Source: Nitrososphaerota archaeon (GTDB lineage: Archaea; Thermoproteota; Nitrososphaeria; Nitrososphaerales; Gagatemarchaeaceae). Taken from it: a DNA stretch of 64,000 nucleotides. This document shows, piece by piece, positions 41,286-50,109 of this stretch; positions within the stretch are counted from its first letter, which is position 1, and the number at the start of each line of letters is the position of its first letter. The notes under the pieces were generated by a model. The model made no database searches. It was not told the DNA's origin and worked only from the letters and a program-made list of their open reading frames with translations. Position numbers and translations under genes: made by a program. The stretch lies in assembly GCA_027887005.1 (NCBI GenBank), contig JAPCJI010000003.1, positions 1 through 64,000 on the forward strand. Reading direction: 5' to 3'.

Positions 41286-42506
41286 GTGGGCACAGAATTG
41301 CATCTGGATTCGGCCCAGGAGAAGCTGTTCCGCGGTGAAGCGGGAGAGGCTAAACAACTTGCGATGGAGATTGCGACCAAGGTCGGCGATGCAGTTGGGG
41401 CCGATTCGCTGGTTCCCATCAAGTCTGCGCACGTGCTCGCCCATTACAGCAGCCTTCACGAAGCGGGCATCGAGGTCCTTGAGCGCTTCGCGAACGCAGG
41501 GGGAAAGTTCGGAGTCCCGACGACCGTGGACCCGGCGAGCATCGACCTCGAGAACTGGGCGAGCTTCGGGATCCCCGAAGAGTTCGCGCGCAAGCAACTG
41601 AGGCTCTGCCAGGCATACGCGAAGCTCGGTGGAATCCAGTGTTGGACCTGCGTTCAGTACCAAGTCTGCAACTTCCCCAAGCGGGGTGAGGCCGTTGCCT
41701 GGGCTGAATCGAGTTCGGTTGTCTTCGCCAACTCGATAATCGGCTGCCGGTCCAACAAGATCACGGCAGGGCTGGACATCGCCTGCGCCATTCTCGGGCT
41801 TACTCCGGAGTTCGGCATGTTGAAGGATGAGAACAGGGTGGCCAATCTTGCATTCAACCTATCGATTGACAGGCCGAGTGACCTTGACTACCGTTCCATA
41901 GGGTTCTTCATCGGGAGGAAGGCGGCGTCGCGCCTCCCCGCCCTCGGGGGCCTTCCTGGGAACGTCACCTCCGACGACCTCAAGCACCTGGGCGCCGGGG
42001 CAGCGGCTGCGGGCCCAGTCACCATGATCCACTTCCCGGGTATCACCCCTGGGTCCCCGTCCCTCAATGCCGCCGCTGGAGGTGAACACGTCGAGAAGAT
42101 CGATATTACAAGGTCAGACCTCAAGGCCGTGGAGGAAGAGCTGAACCAGACCTCGGAGACTCCCGACCTGGTTGCCCTCGGGGTGCCCCACCTGTCGATA
42201 ACCGAACTTGGCCAGCTCGCGAAGGCCCTGAAAGGGCGCAGGCTCAAGACGGGCTCGAAAATGTACGCCTACACCTCGTCCCAATCATACGACATGGCAA
42301 CGCGCACGGGCATCAGGGCCGACATCGAGGCATCTGGCGCCCGGCTCTCTCAGAGCACAGACGCGGAGATTTCCCCGCTGAAGGGGATGGGTTTCAACAT
42401 CGTCCTTACGAACTCGGCCAAGCTTGCGGAAATAATCTCCGCCGAGGGGGAAGTTAAGATGAGGTATGCCTCTCTGAGCGATATCCTGTCGGAGGTGACG
42501 CGTTGA
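41286..42506 (+). CDS. Aconitase X large subunit (AcnX; phosphomevalonate dehydratase-like)
   Basis: A 406-residue DUF521/AcnX catalytic subunit. The family N-terminus is GEAGEAKQLAMEIATKVGDAVGADSLVPIKSAHV; cysteines suited to a 4Fe-4S cluster appear in CWTCVQYQVC and NSIIGCRSNK. In archaea the two-subunit AcnX is mevalonate 5-phosphate dehydratase in the modified mevalonate pathway; other AcnX enzymes act on hydroxyproline derivatives. The archaeal setting and separate small subunit favour the former. GTG start at 41286, leaderless from the shared TATA. The small subunit follows with a 4-base overlap. Confidence 0.9.
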   Translation: MGTELHLDSAQEKLFRGEAGEAKQLAMEIATKVGDAVGADSLVPIKSAHVLAHYSSLHEAGIEVLERFANAGGKFGVPTTVDPASIDLENWASFGIPEEFARKQLRLCQAYAKLGGIQCWTCVQYQVCNFPKRGEAVAWAESSSVVFANSIIGCRSNKITAGLDIACAILGLTPEFGMLKDENRVANLAFNLSIDRPSDLDYRSIGFFIGRKAASRLPALGGLPGNVTSDDLKHLGAGAAAAGPVTMIHFPGITPGSPSLNAAAGGEHVEKIDITRSDLKAVEEELNQTSETPDLVALGVPHLSITELGQLAKALKGRRLKTGSKMYAYTSSQSYDMATRTGIRADIEASGARLSQSTDAEISPLKGMGFNIVLTNSAKLAEIISAEGEVKMRYASLSDILSEVTR

Positions 42507-42931
42507 CCCGAAGGGTCTTCAAAGGCCGGTGCCTCGTCGGCGGGAGCGCCAAAGGAGTGGCTCTTACTTCGCGAAGGGCGTTCACGTTCGCCCACGGCGT
42601 CGAACCAGCGACAGGGATTGTCACAGACCACCACAGCGAGATGAAGGGCTCCAAGGTCGCTGGCAAGGTTCTCTTCTACCCCTACGGAAAGGGCTCGACG
42701 ACTGGGTCTTCTTGGTTTCTGGAGACGGTCAGGCTGGGGAACGGGCCTGCAGCGATCGTGACCGAAGGGCCCGACCTGACCGCCGTTATAGGCTCGGTCA
42801 TGTCGAGAATCATCTACGGCAAGTCTATTCCCGTGCTCTCGGATTTCCCCCGCGAACTCTACTCCGCAGTCAAGACCGGAGCAGCAGTCGATGTGGATGG
42901 AGAGAAAGGGGAGGTAGTCTTGGAAGTATGA
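42503..42931 (+). CDS. Aconitase X small (swivel) subunit, DUF126
   Basis: A 142-residue DUF126 swivel domain, the partner of the AcnX large subunit. RCLVGGSAKGVALTS, GSTTGSSWFLETV and SGKxxPVLSDFP-like YGKSIPVLSDFP are typical. The TTG start overlaps the large-subunit stop, and its own stop overlaps the start of the HAD phosphatase as ATGA, so three genes are co-translated. Confidence 0.9.
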   Translation: MTRRVFKGRCLVGGSAKGVALTSRRAFTFAHGVEPATGIVTDHHSEMKGSKVAGKVLFYPYGKGSTTGSSWFLETVRLGNGPAAIVTEGPDLTAVIGSVMSRIIYGKSIPVLSDFPRELYSAVKTGAAVDVDGEKGEVVLEV

Positions 42932-43713
42932 AGCCAGAGTCTCTTCTGAGGGCCAAGGACCTATTCCTCTTCGACCTTGACGGGGTGTTCTACAAAGGGA
43001 AGGAGAGCAGGGTCAAGATTGGGGGCACAAAGGCGGTTGAAGCCCTGCGGAAGCGCGGAAAGAAGCTCTTCGTCCTCACCAACAACTCGACGGACTCAGT
43101 GGAGACTGTATATTCACGGCTCCGCAGTTTCGGCATCCCCATCAGAAAGGAGGAGGTGCTCACAAGCGGCCTACTGACCGCCGATTACCTACACCGGAAG
43201 CACGGCCGGGTGTCCTATTTTCTGGTAGGTGAAGCTGGTCTTGAAGAAGAAATGAGGAAGTTCGGTCACAGACGGACGCAAGGGGAAAAGGCGGATTTCG
43301 TCGTCGTTGGACTGGACCGGGCGCTCACCTACGACAAGCTCGACCATGCCGCCAGACTCGTCCGGACCGGGGCTCCGATAGTGGCCACCCACATTTCCAG
43401 GCGGTACATGTACAAGACCGGACCAGCAATCGCCACCGGCCCAATTGTCAAGGCAATAGAGTTCGCGACCGAGAAAAGGGCGATCGTCATCGGAAAGCCC
43501 TCGCCTCTGATGTTCAGAGTGGCGCTGGAACGCGCGGAATGCGACCCTGAGAAGGCAGTCATGATAGGAGACCAGGTCGACACCGATCTCATCGGAGCGA
43601 AGCGTGCCGGCATCGATTTCATACTCGTGACCTCAGGGGTCGACACCCAGGCTGGTGGTCTCACTCCCATCGCGACGATCTCCAACGTGGACGAACTCGT
43701 CGGGTTGCTCTAG
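42928..43713 (+). CDS. HAD superfamily phosphatase, NagD type
   Basis: A 261-residue class IIA HAD phosphatase. The nucleophile motif FLFDLDGVFYKG, motif II LTNNST, the lysine in GKPSPLMF and the acidic MIGDQVDTDLIGAKRAG are all conserved. Members dephosphorylate sugar phosphates, nucleotides or pyridoxal phosphate. The frame is open upstream, but the ATG at 42928 overlapping the DUF126 stop is the natural start. Co-transcribed with aconitase X; a role in isoprenoid metabolism is possible but not shown. Confidence 0.9.
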   Translation: MKPESLLRAKDLFLFDLDGVFYKGKESRVKIGGTKAVEALRKRGKKLFVLTNNSTDSVETVYSRLRSFGIPIRKEEVLTSGLLTADYLHRKHGRVSYFLVGEAGLEEEMRKFGHRRTQGEKADFVVVGLDRALTYDKLDHAARLVRTGAPIVATHISRRYMYKTGPAIATGPIVKAIEFATEKRAIVIGKPSPLMFRVALERAECDPEKAVMIGDQVDTDLIGAKRAGIDFILVTSGVDTQAGGLTPIATISNVDELVGLL

Positions 43714-43714
43714 T

Positions 43715-44368
43715 TTGGCTGAGAGCAGCCCGGCTTCGTCTCAGGATGCCAAAGTCATCCCACGTCCAAGAATCCAGACACTGTCCGACCTCATATTCGG
43801 GCTAGCGCTCTCGATTGGAGCAATCGCCCTGATCTCATCCAAGCCCAGCAATCTTTCCTCGCTTGTCGGCTCCCTGACCCTCTTCGGGTTCAGCTTCCTC
43901 ATACTGGCGTTCGTTTGGTTCAGGTACACCAACGCCATGTCAGTCCTTCCCGTCGAAACCGGGACGCTCGTCGCAGCAAATATGGTGCTCCTTTTCCTAG
44001 TTTCAATCGAGCCTTACCTCTTCAACCTAGTATCGTTCGCACCGCCTCCCGGCCAACTCGGAGCACCAATTTCGACTGCAGCCTACGCTCTCGACATTGG
44101 TCTGATGAACCTCATTCTCGCCTACTTCTATCACGAACTCTCTAGGGAGGGAACTGGACGACTATCGCAAAGATTCCTCAGGAGTTTTCGCTTGATGCGG
44201 AACTCCTTGCTGGTCAGCTCGGCCATGTTCTTCGTGTCGGTATTTCCAGTATTCTGGGACTTCACCATCTATGGTTCCCCTGTGAGGCTCCTTATCTGGA
44301 TCGCAACGTTCGCCGTGGCCTTCATCAGGCGAGGCGTGGAACTGAGAGGGGCCTCCACAGCCACATGA
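43715..44368 (+). CDS. TMEM175/DUF1211-like membrane protein
   Basis: About 217 residues with six hydrophobic segments. LSDLIFGLALSIGAIALIS at the N-terminus recalls the FSD-containing first helix of TMEM175 potassium channels (DUF1211), and the following FSFLILAFVWFRYTNAMSVLPVE also fits. The TTG at 43715 begins one base after the phosphatase stop and is preferred over the upstream ATG at 43655, which lies inside that gene. Ion selectivity cannot be read. Confidence 0.6.
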   Translation: MAESSPASSQDAKVIPRPRIQTLSDLIFGLALSIGAIALISSKPSNLSSLVGSLTLFGFSFLILAFVWFRYTNAMSVLPVETGTLVAANMVLLFLVSIEPYLFNLVSFAPPPGQLGAPISTAAYALDIGLMNLILAYFYHELSREGTGRLSQRFLRSFRLMRNSLLVSSAMFFVSVFPVFWDFTIYGSPVRLLIWIATFAVAFIRRGVELRGASTAT

Positions 44369-44466
44369 ATGTCGGAGAGTGGTGCGGTTAGATTCTTGGA
44401 CGAATGCGGGAGACTGGTTTATTTCTGGGCCAAGGGGGTCGATGTTTCCAGGGCTTCAGATTTCAA

Positions 44467-46389
44467 ATGGCTAACAATGGTTTCGACATCGACTACGACT
44501 TCCGGCTTCCCGTCGCTCCAGTGACCGGGATAGAGGCCGAGTCACCTTCAACTCCTGCAGGCAAGGAATCCACGCTCCCAATCTACTCGATCCTCGATTC
44601 GATAGATTTCTCCGACCACTTCGTGATAATCGGGGACGTAGGGACCGGTAAGAGCACCGTGACTCCAGTCCACGAATTCTCCTTGTCTAAGGGGAACAGG
44701 CAGATCGTCATTCGAGAGCCGTCCAGGGCAACCTGCAACGCCCTGTACTATTCGCTCAAGGCGCTCCATCCCGAACTCGAACGCGAATTCGCGGTCATCA
44801 CCAAGGACACGAAAATCAACATCGGCGGGAGGATAAAGATCGTCACCGACGGAGTCCTCCTCAGAATGCTCGCTGAGAATTCGATTTCAAACTCTTCAAT
44901 CTACTTCGACGAAAGCCACCAAATGTCCTCCCAACTCGAACTCTGCATGTCCCTCGCGAAGAAGGAGGAGGCCGCAGCAGGGAACCTCTTCCGGATAATG
45001 AGCGCCACAATCGACCCAAAGGAGTTCATGTCGTTCCTCGGAATCTCCAAACTCTACTCGATGACCGGCCGTAGGTTTCCGGTCAAGCTTGAGATGGAGC
45101 TGGTACGCGACCTCGATGAGATGTTCGCCGCCCTATCTTCCTATCTCTACACTCAGCCTCGGGATGAGTCATGGCTGGTCTTCCTCCCCACGAGGCGCCT
45201 GGTCGAGAAGTATGCCGGTAACTACGGCGGGGTCTTCATCCACGGAGGCCTGGCGGGCTCAGAGATCAACAAGATCCAGGAGCGGGCCGAACTCGACAAG
45301 AACCTGAGGATCTTCGCGACCAATGTGATAGCCTCCTCCGTCAACATCTATGTCGATAACGTCCTCATCTTCAACGATGTAATCGACAGCAAGGAAAGGC
45401 TGGGTCAGAAGACCCTCCGCTACCAGAAGCTTGACAACAACTCCCTCCTTCAGATGATGGGGAGGATCGGTCGTTTCAAACCGGGTCGGGCCGTCATCCT
45501 GACGGACACCCCGATCGCGCGGAAAATAACCCCCATACCGGTGCGGAAGGCCCTGGAGACTGAAACGCCGTTTGACCTTGTACTGCTCATGTCAAAGTAC
45601 GGTCTTAAGTTATCAGAGCTGGACTTCATGTCCCGAGTCGACCATCGGGAGGTTGCCTTCGCCGAAGACTGGCTGGTCGAGATTGGGGCCATCGACCGCC
45701 GCACCCGCAAGGCCACCTGGAAGGGGGTATTGATGAGCGAAATCCCCTACGAGCCCGACTTCGCGCATATGATTTCAAGCGCGCTGATCTCAGACGACTA
45801 TGACATGGCCCGATTCTTCCTAGCCTGCGGGGCCTTCGGCGACTCGCTCAACCACGCCTACAAGTCGGAGGCAGAAGGTCTAGCTCGCCAATTCTTGTAT
45901 GCCTTCGACAAGACCAACGAACTCAACATCAAAGCTCACCTTCTCAAGAAGTACACAGAGGACGCTGGGGGCTCTTTCATTTCAAAGCTCGTTGCAATCG
46001 GATTCTTCCCGGGGTTCGTGGAAGAGGCGTGGAAGAACTATGAAGCGGCACGAGACTCGCTCAACGACCTCCTCCGCACGTCCAATCTGGAGCCGATACC
46101 CAAGGAAGTGGTGGTGGACCCACCCATCTTCAAGCTCAAGCCATATCTCGAAGACTGTCTCTCGTTCGAGATGTACGACTCCAACGAGAGGAACGAGAAC
46201 GACCTGCGCGACATCGTTGTCCCGGGCCAGTTCTTTGCCAGGTCCTTCATGATGAACTACCGACGGATACTGTTCGACATGGTCGCCGTAGAACCTGCAC
46301 GGAAGCATCGCCACCAGAACAGACGACGCGAAAACAATCAGAGCTGGCGTTTCCGCGGAGGCCGGAGCAGGATCCGGTACTCAAGGTGA
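44467..46389 (+). CDS. DEAH-type RNA/DNA helicase (HrpA/HrpB-like)
   Basis: A 640-residue superfamily 2 helicase. Walker A GDVGTGKST (residues 56-64), the DExH box YFDESHQM, motif III MSATID, and motif VI QMMGRIGRFKPG are visible, with a helical C-terminal half like DEAH helicases and a basic, Arg-rich tail. The last 25 residues (RKHRHQNRRRENN) should bind nucleic acid. A TATA-like GGTTTATTTC near 44422 supports the ATG at 44467 over an ATG at 44404. It stands alone, so its pathway is unknown. DEAH helicases are uncommon in archaea, where DEAD and Ski2-like types prevail. Confidence 0.8.
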   Translation: MANNGFDIDYDFRLPVAPVTGIEAESPSTPAGKESTLPIYSILDSIDFSDHFVIIGDVGTGKSTVTPVHEFSLSKGNRQIVIREPSRATCNALYYSLKALHPELEREFAVITKDTKINIGGRIKIVTDGVLLRMLAENSISNSSIYFDESHQMSSQLELCMSLAKKEEAAAGNLFRIMSATIDPKEFMSFLGISKLYSMTGRRFPVKLEMELVRDLDEMFAALSSYLYTQPRDESWLVFLPTRRLVEKYAGNYGGVFIHGGLAGSEINKIQERAELDKNLRIFATNVIASSVNIYVDNVLIFNDVIDSKERLGQKTLRYQKLDNNSLLQMMGRIGRFKPGRAVILTDTPIARKITPIPVRKALETETPFDLVLLMSKYGLKLSELDFMSRVDHREVAFAEDWLVEIGAIDRRTRKATWKGVLMSEIPYEPDFAHMISSALISDDYDMARFFLACGAFGDSLNHAYKSEAEGLARQFLYAFDKTNELNIKAHLLKKYTEDAGGSFISKLVAIGFFPGFVEEAWKNYEAARDSLNDLLRTSNLEPIPKEVVVDPPIFKLKPYLEDCLSFEMYDSNERNENDLRDIVVPGQFFARSFMMNYRRILFDMVAVEPARKHRHQNRRRENNQSWRFRGGRSRIRYSR

Positions 46390-46461
46390 GATAGGAACCT
46401 GGCTCTCGTCGGGACGAACTCGCTTCCAGCAGCCGTTTGAAACGTCCAGCGCATTCGCGCT

Positions 46462-47550
46462 TCAGACGGCCGCAGCCTTTCTCACGAAACTCTCGTCCAC
46501 TTCAATCCCTAGGCCCGGCCCGGTCGGGACCCTCATGGCTCCGTTCTTCGCTGGGTGGAAACCGTGGGCCAGGTCATGGAGCAGAGGGTTGGGGAACGGG
46601 CTCGTCTCAACCCCAACAGTCGGAAACGCACAGGCAACCTGAAGGGAAGCAGCCAACGAGATCGCCGAGTTCGCCCCGGTCATTGGGGAGAAACCAAGGC
46701 CCTCACGCCGTGCCAGCTTCGCCGCATCTGCCAGGACTCCGATTCCTCCGCACCTGCTTACGCTCGGCTCTAGGATGTCAATGAGTTCATTCTCAACCGC
46801 GTACTGCAGGTCTCCGCCGAACCAAGCCTCTCCCGCCCCGATTGGGACTCCATTCCCCCTCAGCAGTCGGTAACCTTCCCAGTCGTCCGACGGCACAGGC
46901 TCCTCGAACCATTCCAGACCAAGCCGCTTCAGGAGCTCGCAGGCCTTCAGCGCTGATTTCGCGTCGTAGGCCCCGTTGGCGTCGGCGACGAGCATCCCAT
47001 CCGGCCAAGCCCTCCTCGCTAGCCTCATCAATCCTTCGTCTTTCTTGACACCGAACCCCACTTTCACCTTCGCCCCCTTCATCCCCGCATTTTTGGCGCG
47101 GGAGATCTGGCCTTCAAGCGGACCTCTCGATTGGAAAATCGAACCTGCGTAGACTTCGACACTGGACCGCGAATCTTTGAAAAGCAGTTTCGAGATCGGG
47201 CTTCGCTTCAGTTTTCCATAGCAGTCAAACAAGGCCATCTCGACCCCGCTCAGTGCCTCGACGTCGATCCCCCTCGTGTGGCCCCTGACCCTGAGTTCCT
47301 TCCACAGCTTCCCCCAGGCCACCCCCGGCGTGGCGAACTCGCTCCCCATAATCTGCCTGCCGAAGTACCTCACCAACAGGGCAGTCGCCTCCGGCTCGAA
47401 CCTAGTCATCGCCTCCCCCCAGCCTCCGACGCCGTCGCAGACGGCTTTCACGACAACAGTCTGGTACTGGGAGTAGGTGAACGTCCCGGCGCGGAGTTTC
47501 TCGTCTACCTTGACCACAATCGGAAACGCCTCAAGAGACTCCAGTCTCAT
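46462..47550 (-). CDS. Enolase-superfamily enzyme (mandelate racemase/muconate cycloisomerase group)
   Basis: A 362-residue enolase-superfamily protein. The KxK motif (GAKVKVGFG), metal ligands Asp (VADANGAYD), Glu (FEEPVPS) and Glu (IGAGEAW), and ILEPSVSRCGGI are present. At the end, where mandelate racemases have PH followed later by a His, the sequence is SPMTGANSAISLAASLQ, so the usual catalytic His is not evident. A dehydratase, racemase or epimerase of a sugar acid or dipeptide are possible. The ATG at 47550 is chosen for its spacing of about 28 bases to the TATA near 47578; the frame is open further upstream over the divergent gene. Confidence 0.85.
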   Translation of the reverse strand: MRLESLEAFPIVVKVDEKLRAGTFTYSQYQTVVVKAVCDGVGGWGEAMTRFEPEATALLVRYFGRQIMGSEFATPGVAWGKLWKELRVRGHTRGIDVEALSGVEMALFDCYGKLKRSPISKLLFKDSRSSVEVYAGSIFQSRGPLEGQISRAKNAGMKGAKVKVGFGVKKDEGLMRLARRAWPDGMLVADANGAYDAKSALKACELLKRLGLEWFEEPVPSDDWEGYRLLRGNGVPIGAGEAWFGGDLQYAVENELIDILEPSVSRCGGIGVLADAAKLARREGLGFSPMTGANSAISLAASLQVACAFPTVGVETSPFPNPLLHDLAHGFHPAKNGAMRVPTGPGLGIEVDESFVRKAAAV

Positions 47551-47572
47551 CCCAAGCCCGACTGGGCGAGGC

Positions 47573-47584
47573 AACCTTAAATTG
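47573..47584. promoter_or_regulatory. Shared bidirectional TATA box (enolase SF / zinc-ribbon)
   Basis: ACCTTAAATTGA on the plus strand and TCAATTTAAGGT on the minus strand both give a TATA element. Starts lie about 28 bases away (ATG 47550, minus) and 34 bases away (ATG 47612, plus). No other TATA-like sequence is in the 61-base gap. Confidence 0.6.
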
Positions 47585-47611
47585 ATTGGCGCCCGCTTTG
47601 CGTTCGACCAA

Positions 47612-48025
47612 ATGCAGCACACATCTTCGAAATCTCCTGCCAAGTGCGCGATCTGCGGGGCCGTCGAGACGGAGACGGGCACCTTCCCCCTGGTCATAGG
47701 TGTCGGGCGAGTCTGCATGACCGACGGGATGAAGAAGGTGAAGTGCGAAGCCTGCGGCAACGAGGTCAAGCTCATCACCTCCTCCCGGGTCCAGGGCAGG
47801 ACCCTCTGCCTAACCGACCACATGAAGGAGGTAGAGAAGTACAGGCAGCATATCGTCCTCAACTTCGACGAGGACTCCGAACCGGCCACCGCCATCCTGA
47901 CGAGGGCCTTCAAGGATGGGCCTGAGGGGTATACACTCCTGACCGTCAGGCGGGGGAGGAACAGCACTCACCTCTGGGAAGCCGAGTACGAGAAGACCGA
48001 GATCTTTCAGATGCGCTGCAGTTGA
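47612..48025 (+). CDS. Zinc-ribbon protein, unknown
   Basis: A 137-residue protein with two cysteine pairs of zinc-ribbon type, CAIC at residues 12-15 and CEAC further on, and a DGMKKVKCEAC / DHMKEVEKYR pseudo-repeat. The C-terminal half has no recognised motif. No membrane segment. It may bind nucleic acid or protein. The ATG at 47612 fits the shared TATA; an upstream frame extension overlaps the divergent gene and is rejected. Confidence 0.6.
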   Translation: MQHTSSKSPAKCAICGAVETETGTFPLVIGVGRVCMTDGMKKVKCEACGNEVKLITSSRVQGRTLCLTDHMKEVEKYRQHIVLNFDEDSEPATAILTRAFKDGPEGYTLLTVRRGRNSTHLWEAEYEKTEIFQMRCS

Positions 48026-48085
48026 CCACCTATGCTGAGACTCAACATCTCTTGACACCTTTTCTTTAAACGCCTGTCGCGCAAC

Positions 48086-48427
48086 TTGTTCTCAGACACT
48101 CAATTGGCCAACGAAGAGATGCTGGTCCTAAACAGGTTGCTGCAAGAGATCGAGAACCTGAAGCTTGGGCTTGACCCGAACGTTCTCGCCGGGTGGTACA
48201 ACAAGGTGGCGGACGACGCCAGGTCTGAGGCCCCGAGGCACCTCGTGGACTCGATCGACGTGGTCCAGGACCCGATCCTCCCGATGAAGTTTGAGTTCAA
48301 GACATCCAAGCGGGCGGTGAAGTATGTGCTCGAGGCGATAGACCGGAACCTCGATGACATGCCGACCGCCACTCGTCTGTACTTCCAGAAACTGTCAGAG
48401 CTTATTCAGGCTGAGATGCTGCGCTAG
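48086..48427 (+). CDS. Small helical protein, unknown
   Basis: A 113-residue, mostly helical and charged protein with no recognised family (LVLNRLLQEIENLKLGLD; KRAVKYVLEAIDRNLDDMP). Start is TTG 48086 or TTG 48104; the TATA-like CTTTAAACG near 48069 fits both, the second slightly better. Its stop overlaps the convergent cupredoxin gene by 4 bases. Confidence 0.5.
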   Translation: MFSDTQLANEEMLVLNRLLQEIENLKLGLDPNVLAGWYNKVADDARSEAPRHLVDSIDVVQDPILPMKFEFKTSKRAVKYVLEAIDRNLDDMPTATRLYFQKLSELIQAEMLR

Positions 48428-49392
48428 CCCGAGGCCTTCACCGTCACGGTCCCTATCATCCATGGATGGTAGGTGCAGTGATACTGGTACACTCCAGCCC
48501 TTGCGAAGGTATAGCTGAATGTCCCGCCCGGAGCCATGTTCCCTGAATAGAAGCTCCCGTCATTCGCCGTGACCGTGTGGGGAGAACTGTCGCCGTTGGT
48601 CCATTGTACTGTGTTGTTCACGCCAATGACCACGGTGATGCCGTCGGGGCTGTAGCCCGTGATCGACGTGTCGGTCCCTGCTCCGGAGACCATAGTGACC
48701 ATAGACGTCTTCGGGGACGTCCCTGGCCCTGTCCCTCCCCCGGTCGCGGTGCTGTTGTAGGCCGCATTGGGGAGCACGACGAGGTAGCCGATCATCCCAA
48801 CCTCCGCATGGTAAGTGCAGACGAACTCGTAGATTCCGGAGTATTTCGCGACGAAAGAATAGCCGGCCTGAACGCTCCCGGGTTTTCCAGTCACCGAAAC
48901 ACCCGGGCTGTTATTCTTCGCCGCCGTGGTGAAGGTCTGCCCTGTCAGATCGTTGACCAAACCTGGGACGGTAGCGTTCACGACGATGTTGTAGGGGGGT
49001 CCCACTACGAAGTCGTGGGCGACCGTGTCGTTATCAATCAGCGTGATGCGGACGTTGTCTCCTTGGTTCACGATCACGAAGGATGGGTCAAACCTGTCCT
49101 GGTGAGCCGCAGGAGTGAGGTACCACGTCTCTCTAATTGATCGAATCGTCGGTGTCTGATTCATTATGGGGAGGGTCAGGCGCGTGTTCCCAGACGAGCT
49201 CCCGCTGTTGACCTCAGCGACGAGCTGCTGGAGCTGTAGCTTCAGAGAGGCGATCTGCTGGCTCTGGGAGCTGAGCTGGTCGGAGCCCGATTGGGCCGAC
49301 GAGATGTAGACCGTCGACACTACCCCCACGCCGAGCATGAGAACGATTATCGCGGTCCCTGCCGTTGAAAGCCCCTTCCTCGGCGCTCCCAT
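48424..49392 (-). CDS. Membrane-anchored two-domain cupredoxin
   Basis: A 322-residue extracytoplasmic copper protein. An N-terminal membrane helix (AGTAIIVLMLGVGVVSTVYIS) and a short coiled stretch (SSQSQQIASLKLQLQQLVAEV) precede two cupredoxin domains. Each has a complete type 1 copper set: His in VAHDF with CTYHAEVGM, and His in SPHTVT with CTYHPWMIG. Domain 1 carries an insertion between its first His and Cys. Such proteins pass electrons at the outer face of archaeal membranes. A TATA near 49424 is about 32 bases from the ATG. It is divergent from the acetate transporter. Confidence 0.88.
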   Translation of the reverse strand: MGAPRKGLSTAGTAIIVLMLGVGVVSTVYISSAQSGSDQLSSQSQQIASLKLQLQQLVAEVNSGSSSGNTRLTLPIMNQTPTIRSIRETWYLTPAAHQDRFDPSFVIVNQGDNVRITLIDNDTVAHDFVVGPPYNIVVNATVPGLVNDLTGQTFTTAAKNNSPGVSVTGKPGSVQAGYSFVAKYSGIYEFVCTYHAEVGMIGYLVVLPNAAYNSTATGGGTGPGTSPKTSMVTMVSGAGTDTSITGYSPDGITVVIGVNNTVQWTNGDSSPHTVTANDGSFYSGNMAPGGTFSYTFARAGVYQYHCTYHPWMIGTVTVKASG

Positions 49393-49493
49393 TTAGGATG
49401 CCGTCCCCCTGGCTCTTCCTTTAAGGGCTTCGAAGCGTCCAACCAAACCAGTTCGGGACGGAGCTTATTATGATGCCCCAGGGCCTCAGCCTC

Positions 49494-50090
49494 ATGGCTG
49501 TTGCAGGGCCCGCTTCTTCCAACCCGATCCTTGCCAACCCTGCGCCCCTCGGCCTGATGGCCTTCGGCACCACGACTGTGCTGTTGAACCTAGCCAACGC
49601 CGGCGTCTATCCTCTGGACTCTGTGATCCTCACCATGGGGCTATTCTACGGGGGCGCGGCGCAAATCATCGCAGGTGCCTTCGAGTTCAGAAAGGGCAAC
49701 ACATTCGGCATGACGGCCTTCCTTTCCTACGGCTTCTTCTGGGAGTCCTTCGCAATGATCCAGATACTTCCAAAACTGGGCCTGGGGGCAGCTGCCAGTG
49801 CGGCCTCCCTGTCTTCCTACCTCTTCATCTGGGGTCTCTTTACGCTCTTCATGTTCTTCGGGACCCTGAGGATAAACGGCTCCCTGATGTTCGTGTTCGG
49901 TTCCCTCTTCATCCTATTCTTCATGCTCGCGGGCGGGTTCGCCTGGGGCAACTCGAGCCTCCTAACCTACGCAGGCTACGAGGGTGTGGTGTGTGGCCTG
50001 AGCGCGATGTATGCCTCAGTGGCATTGGTCCTGAACGAGGTATACGGCAAGACTGTCCTGCCCACGTTCCCCGTCCGTGCCAGGGCCTAG
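49494..50090 (+). CDS. GPR1/FUN34/SatP-type acetate transporter
   Basis: A SatP/AceTr-family membrane protein of about 198 residues with six helices. The family signature [19 protein letters not shown] (NPAPLGL motif) and [24 protein letters not shown] are present. These proteins carry acetate or succinate. A TATA-like GCTTATTATG near 49466 is 27 bases before the ATG at 49494; an earlier in-frame ATG at 49470 overlaps the TATA and is unlikely. It is convergent with acs, which would activate the acetate taken up. Confidence 0.9.
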   Translation: MAVAGPASSNPILANPAPLGLMAFGTTTVLLNLANAGVYPLDSVILTMGLFYGGAAQIIAGAFEFRKGNTFGMTAFLSYGFFWESFAMIQILPKLGLGAAASAASLSSYLFIWGLFTLFMFFGTLRINGSLMFVFGSLFILFFMLAGGFAWGNSSLLTYAGYEGVVCGLSAMYASVALVLNEVYGKTVLPTFPVRARA

Positions 50091-50109
50091 CCCACCCCGC
50101 TGCAGATCC

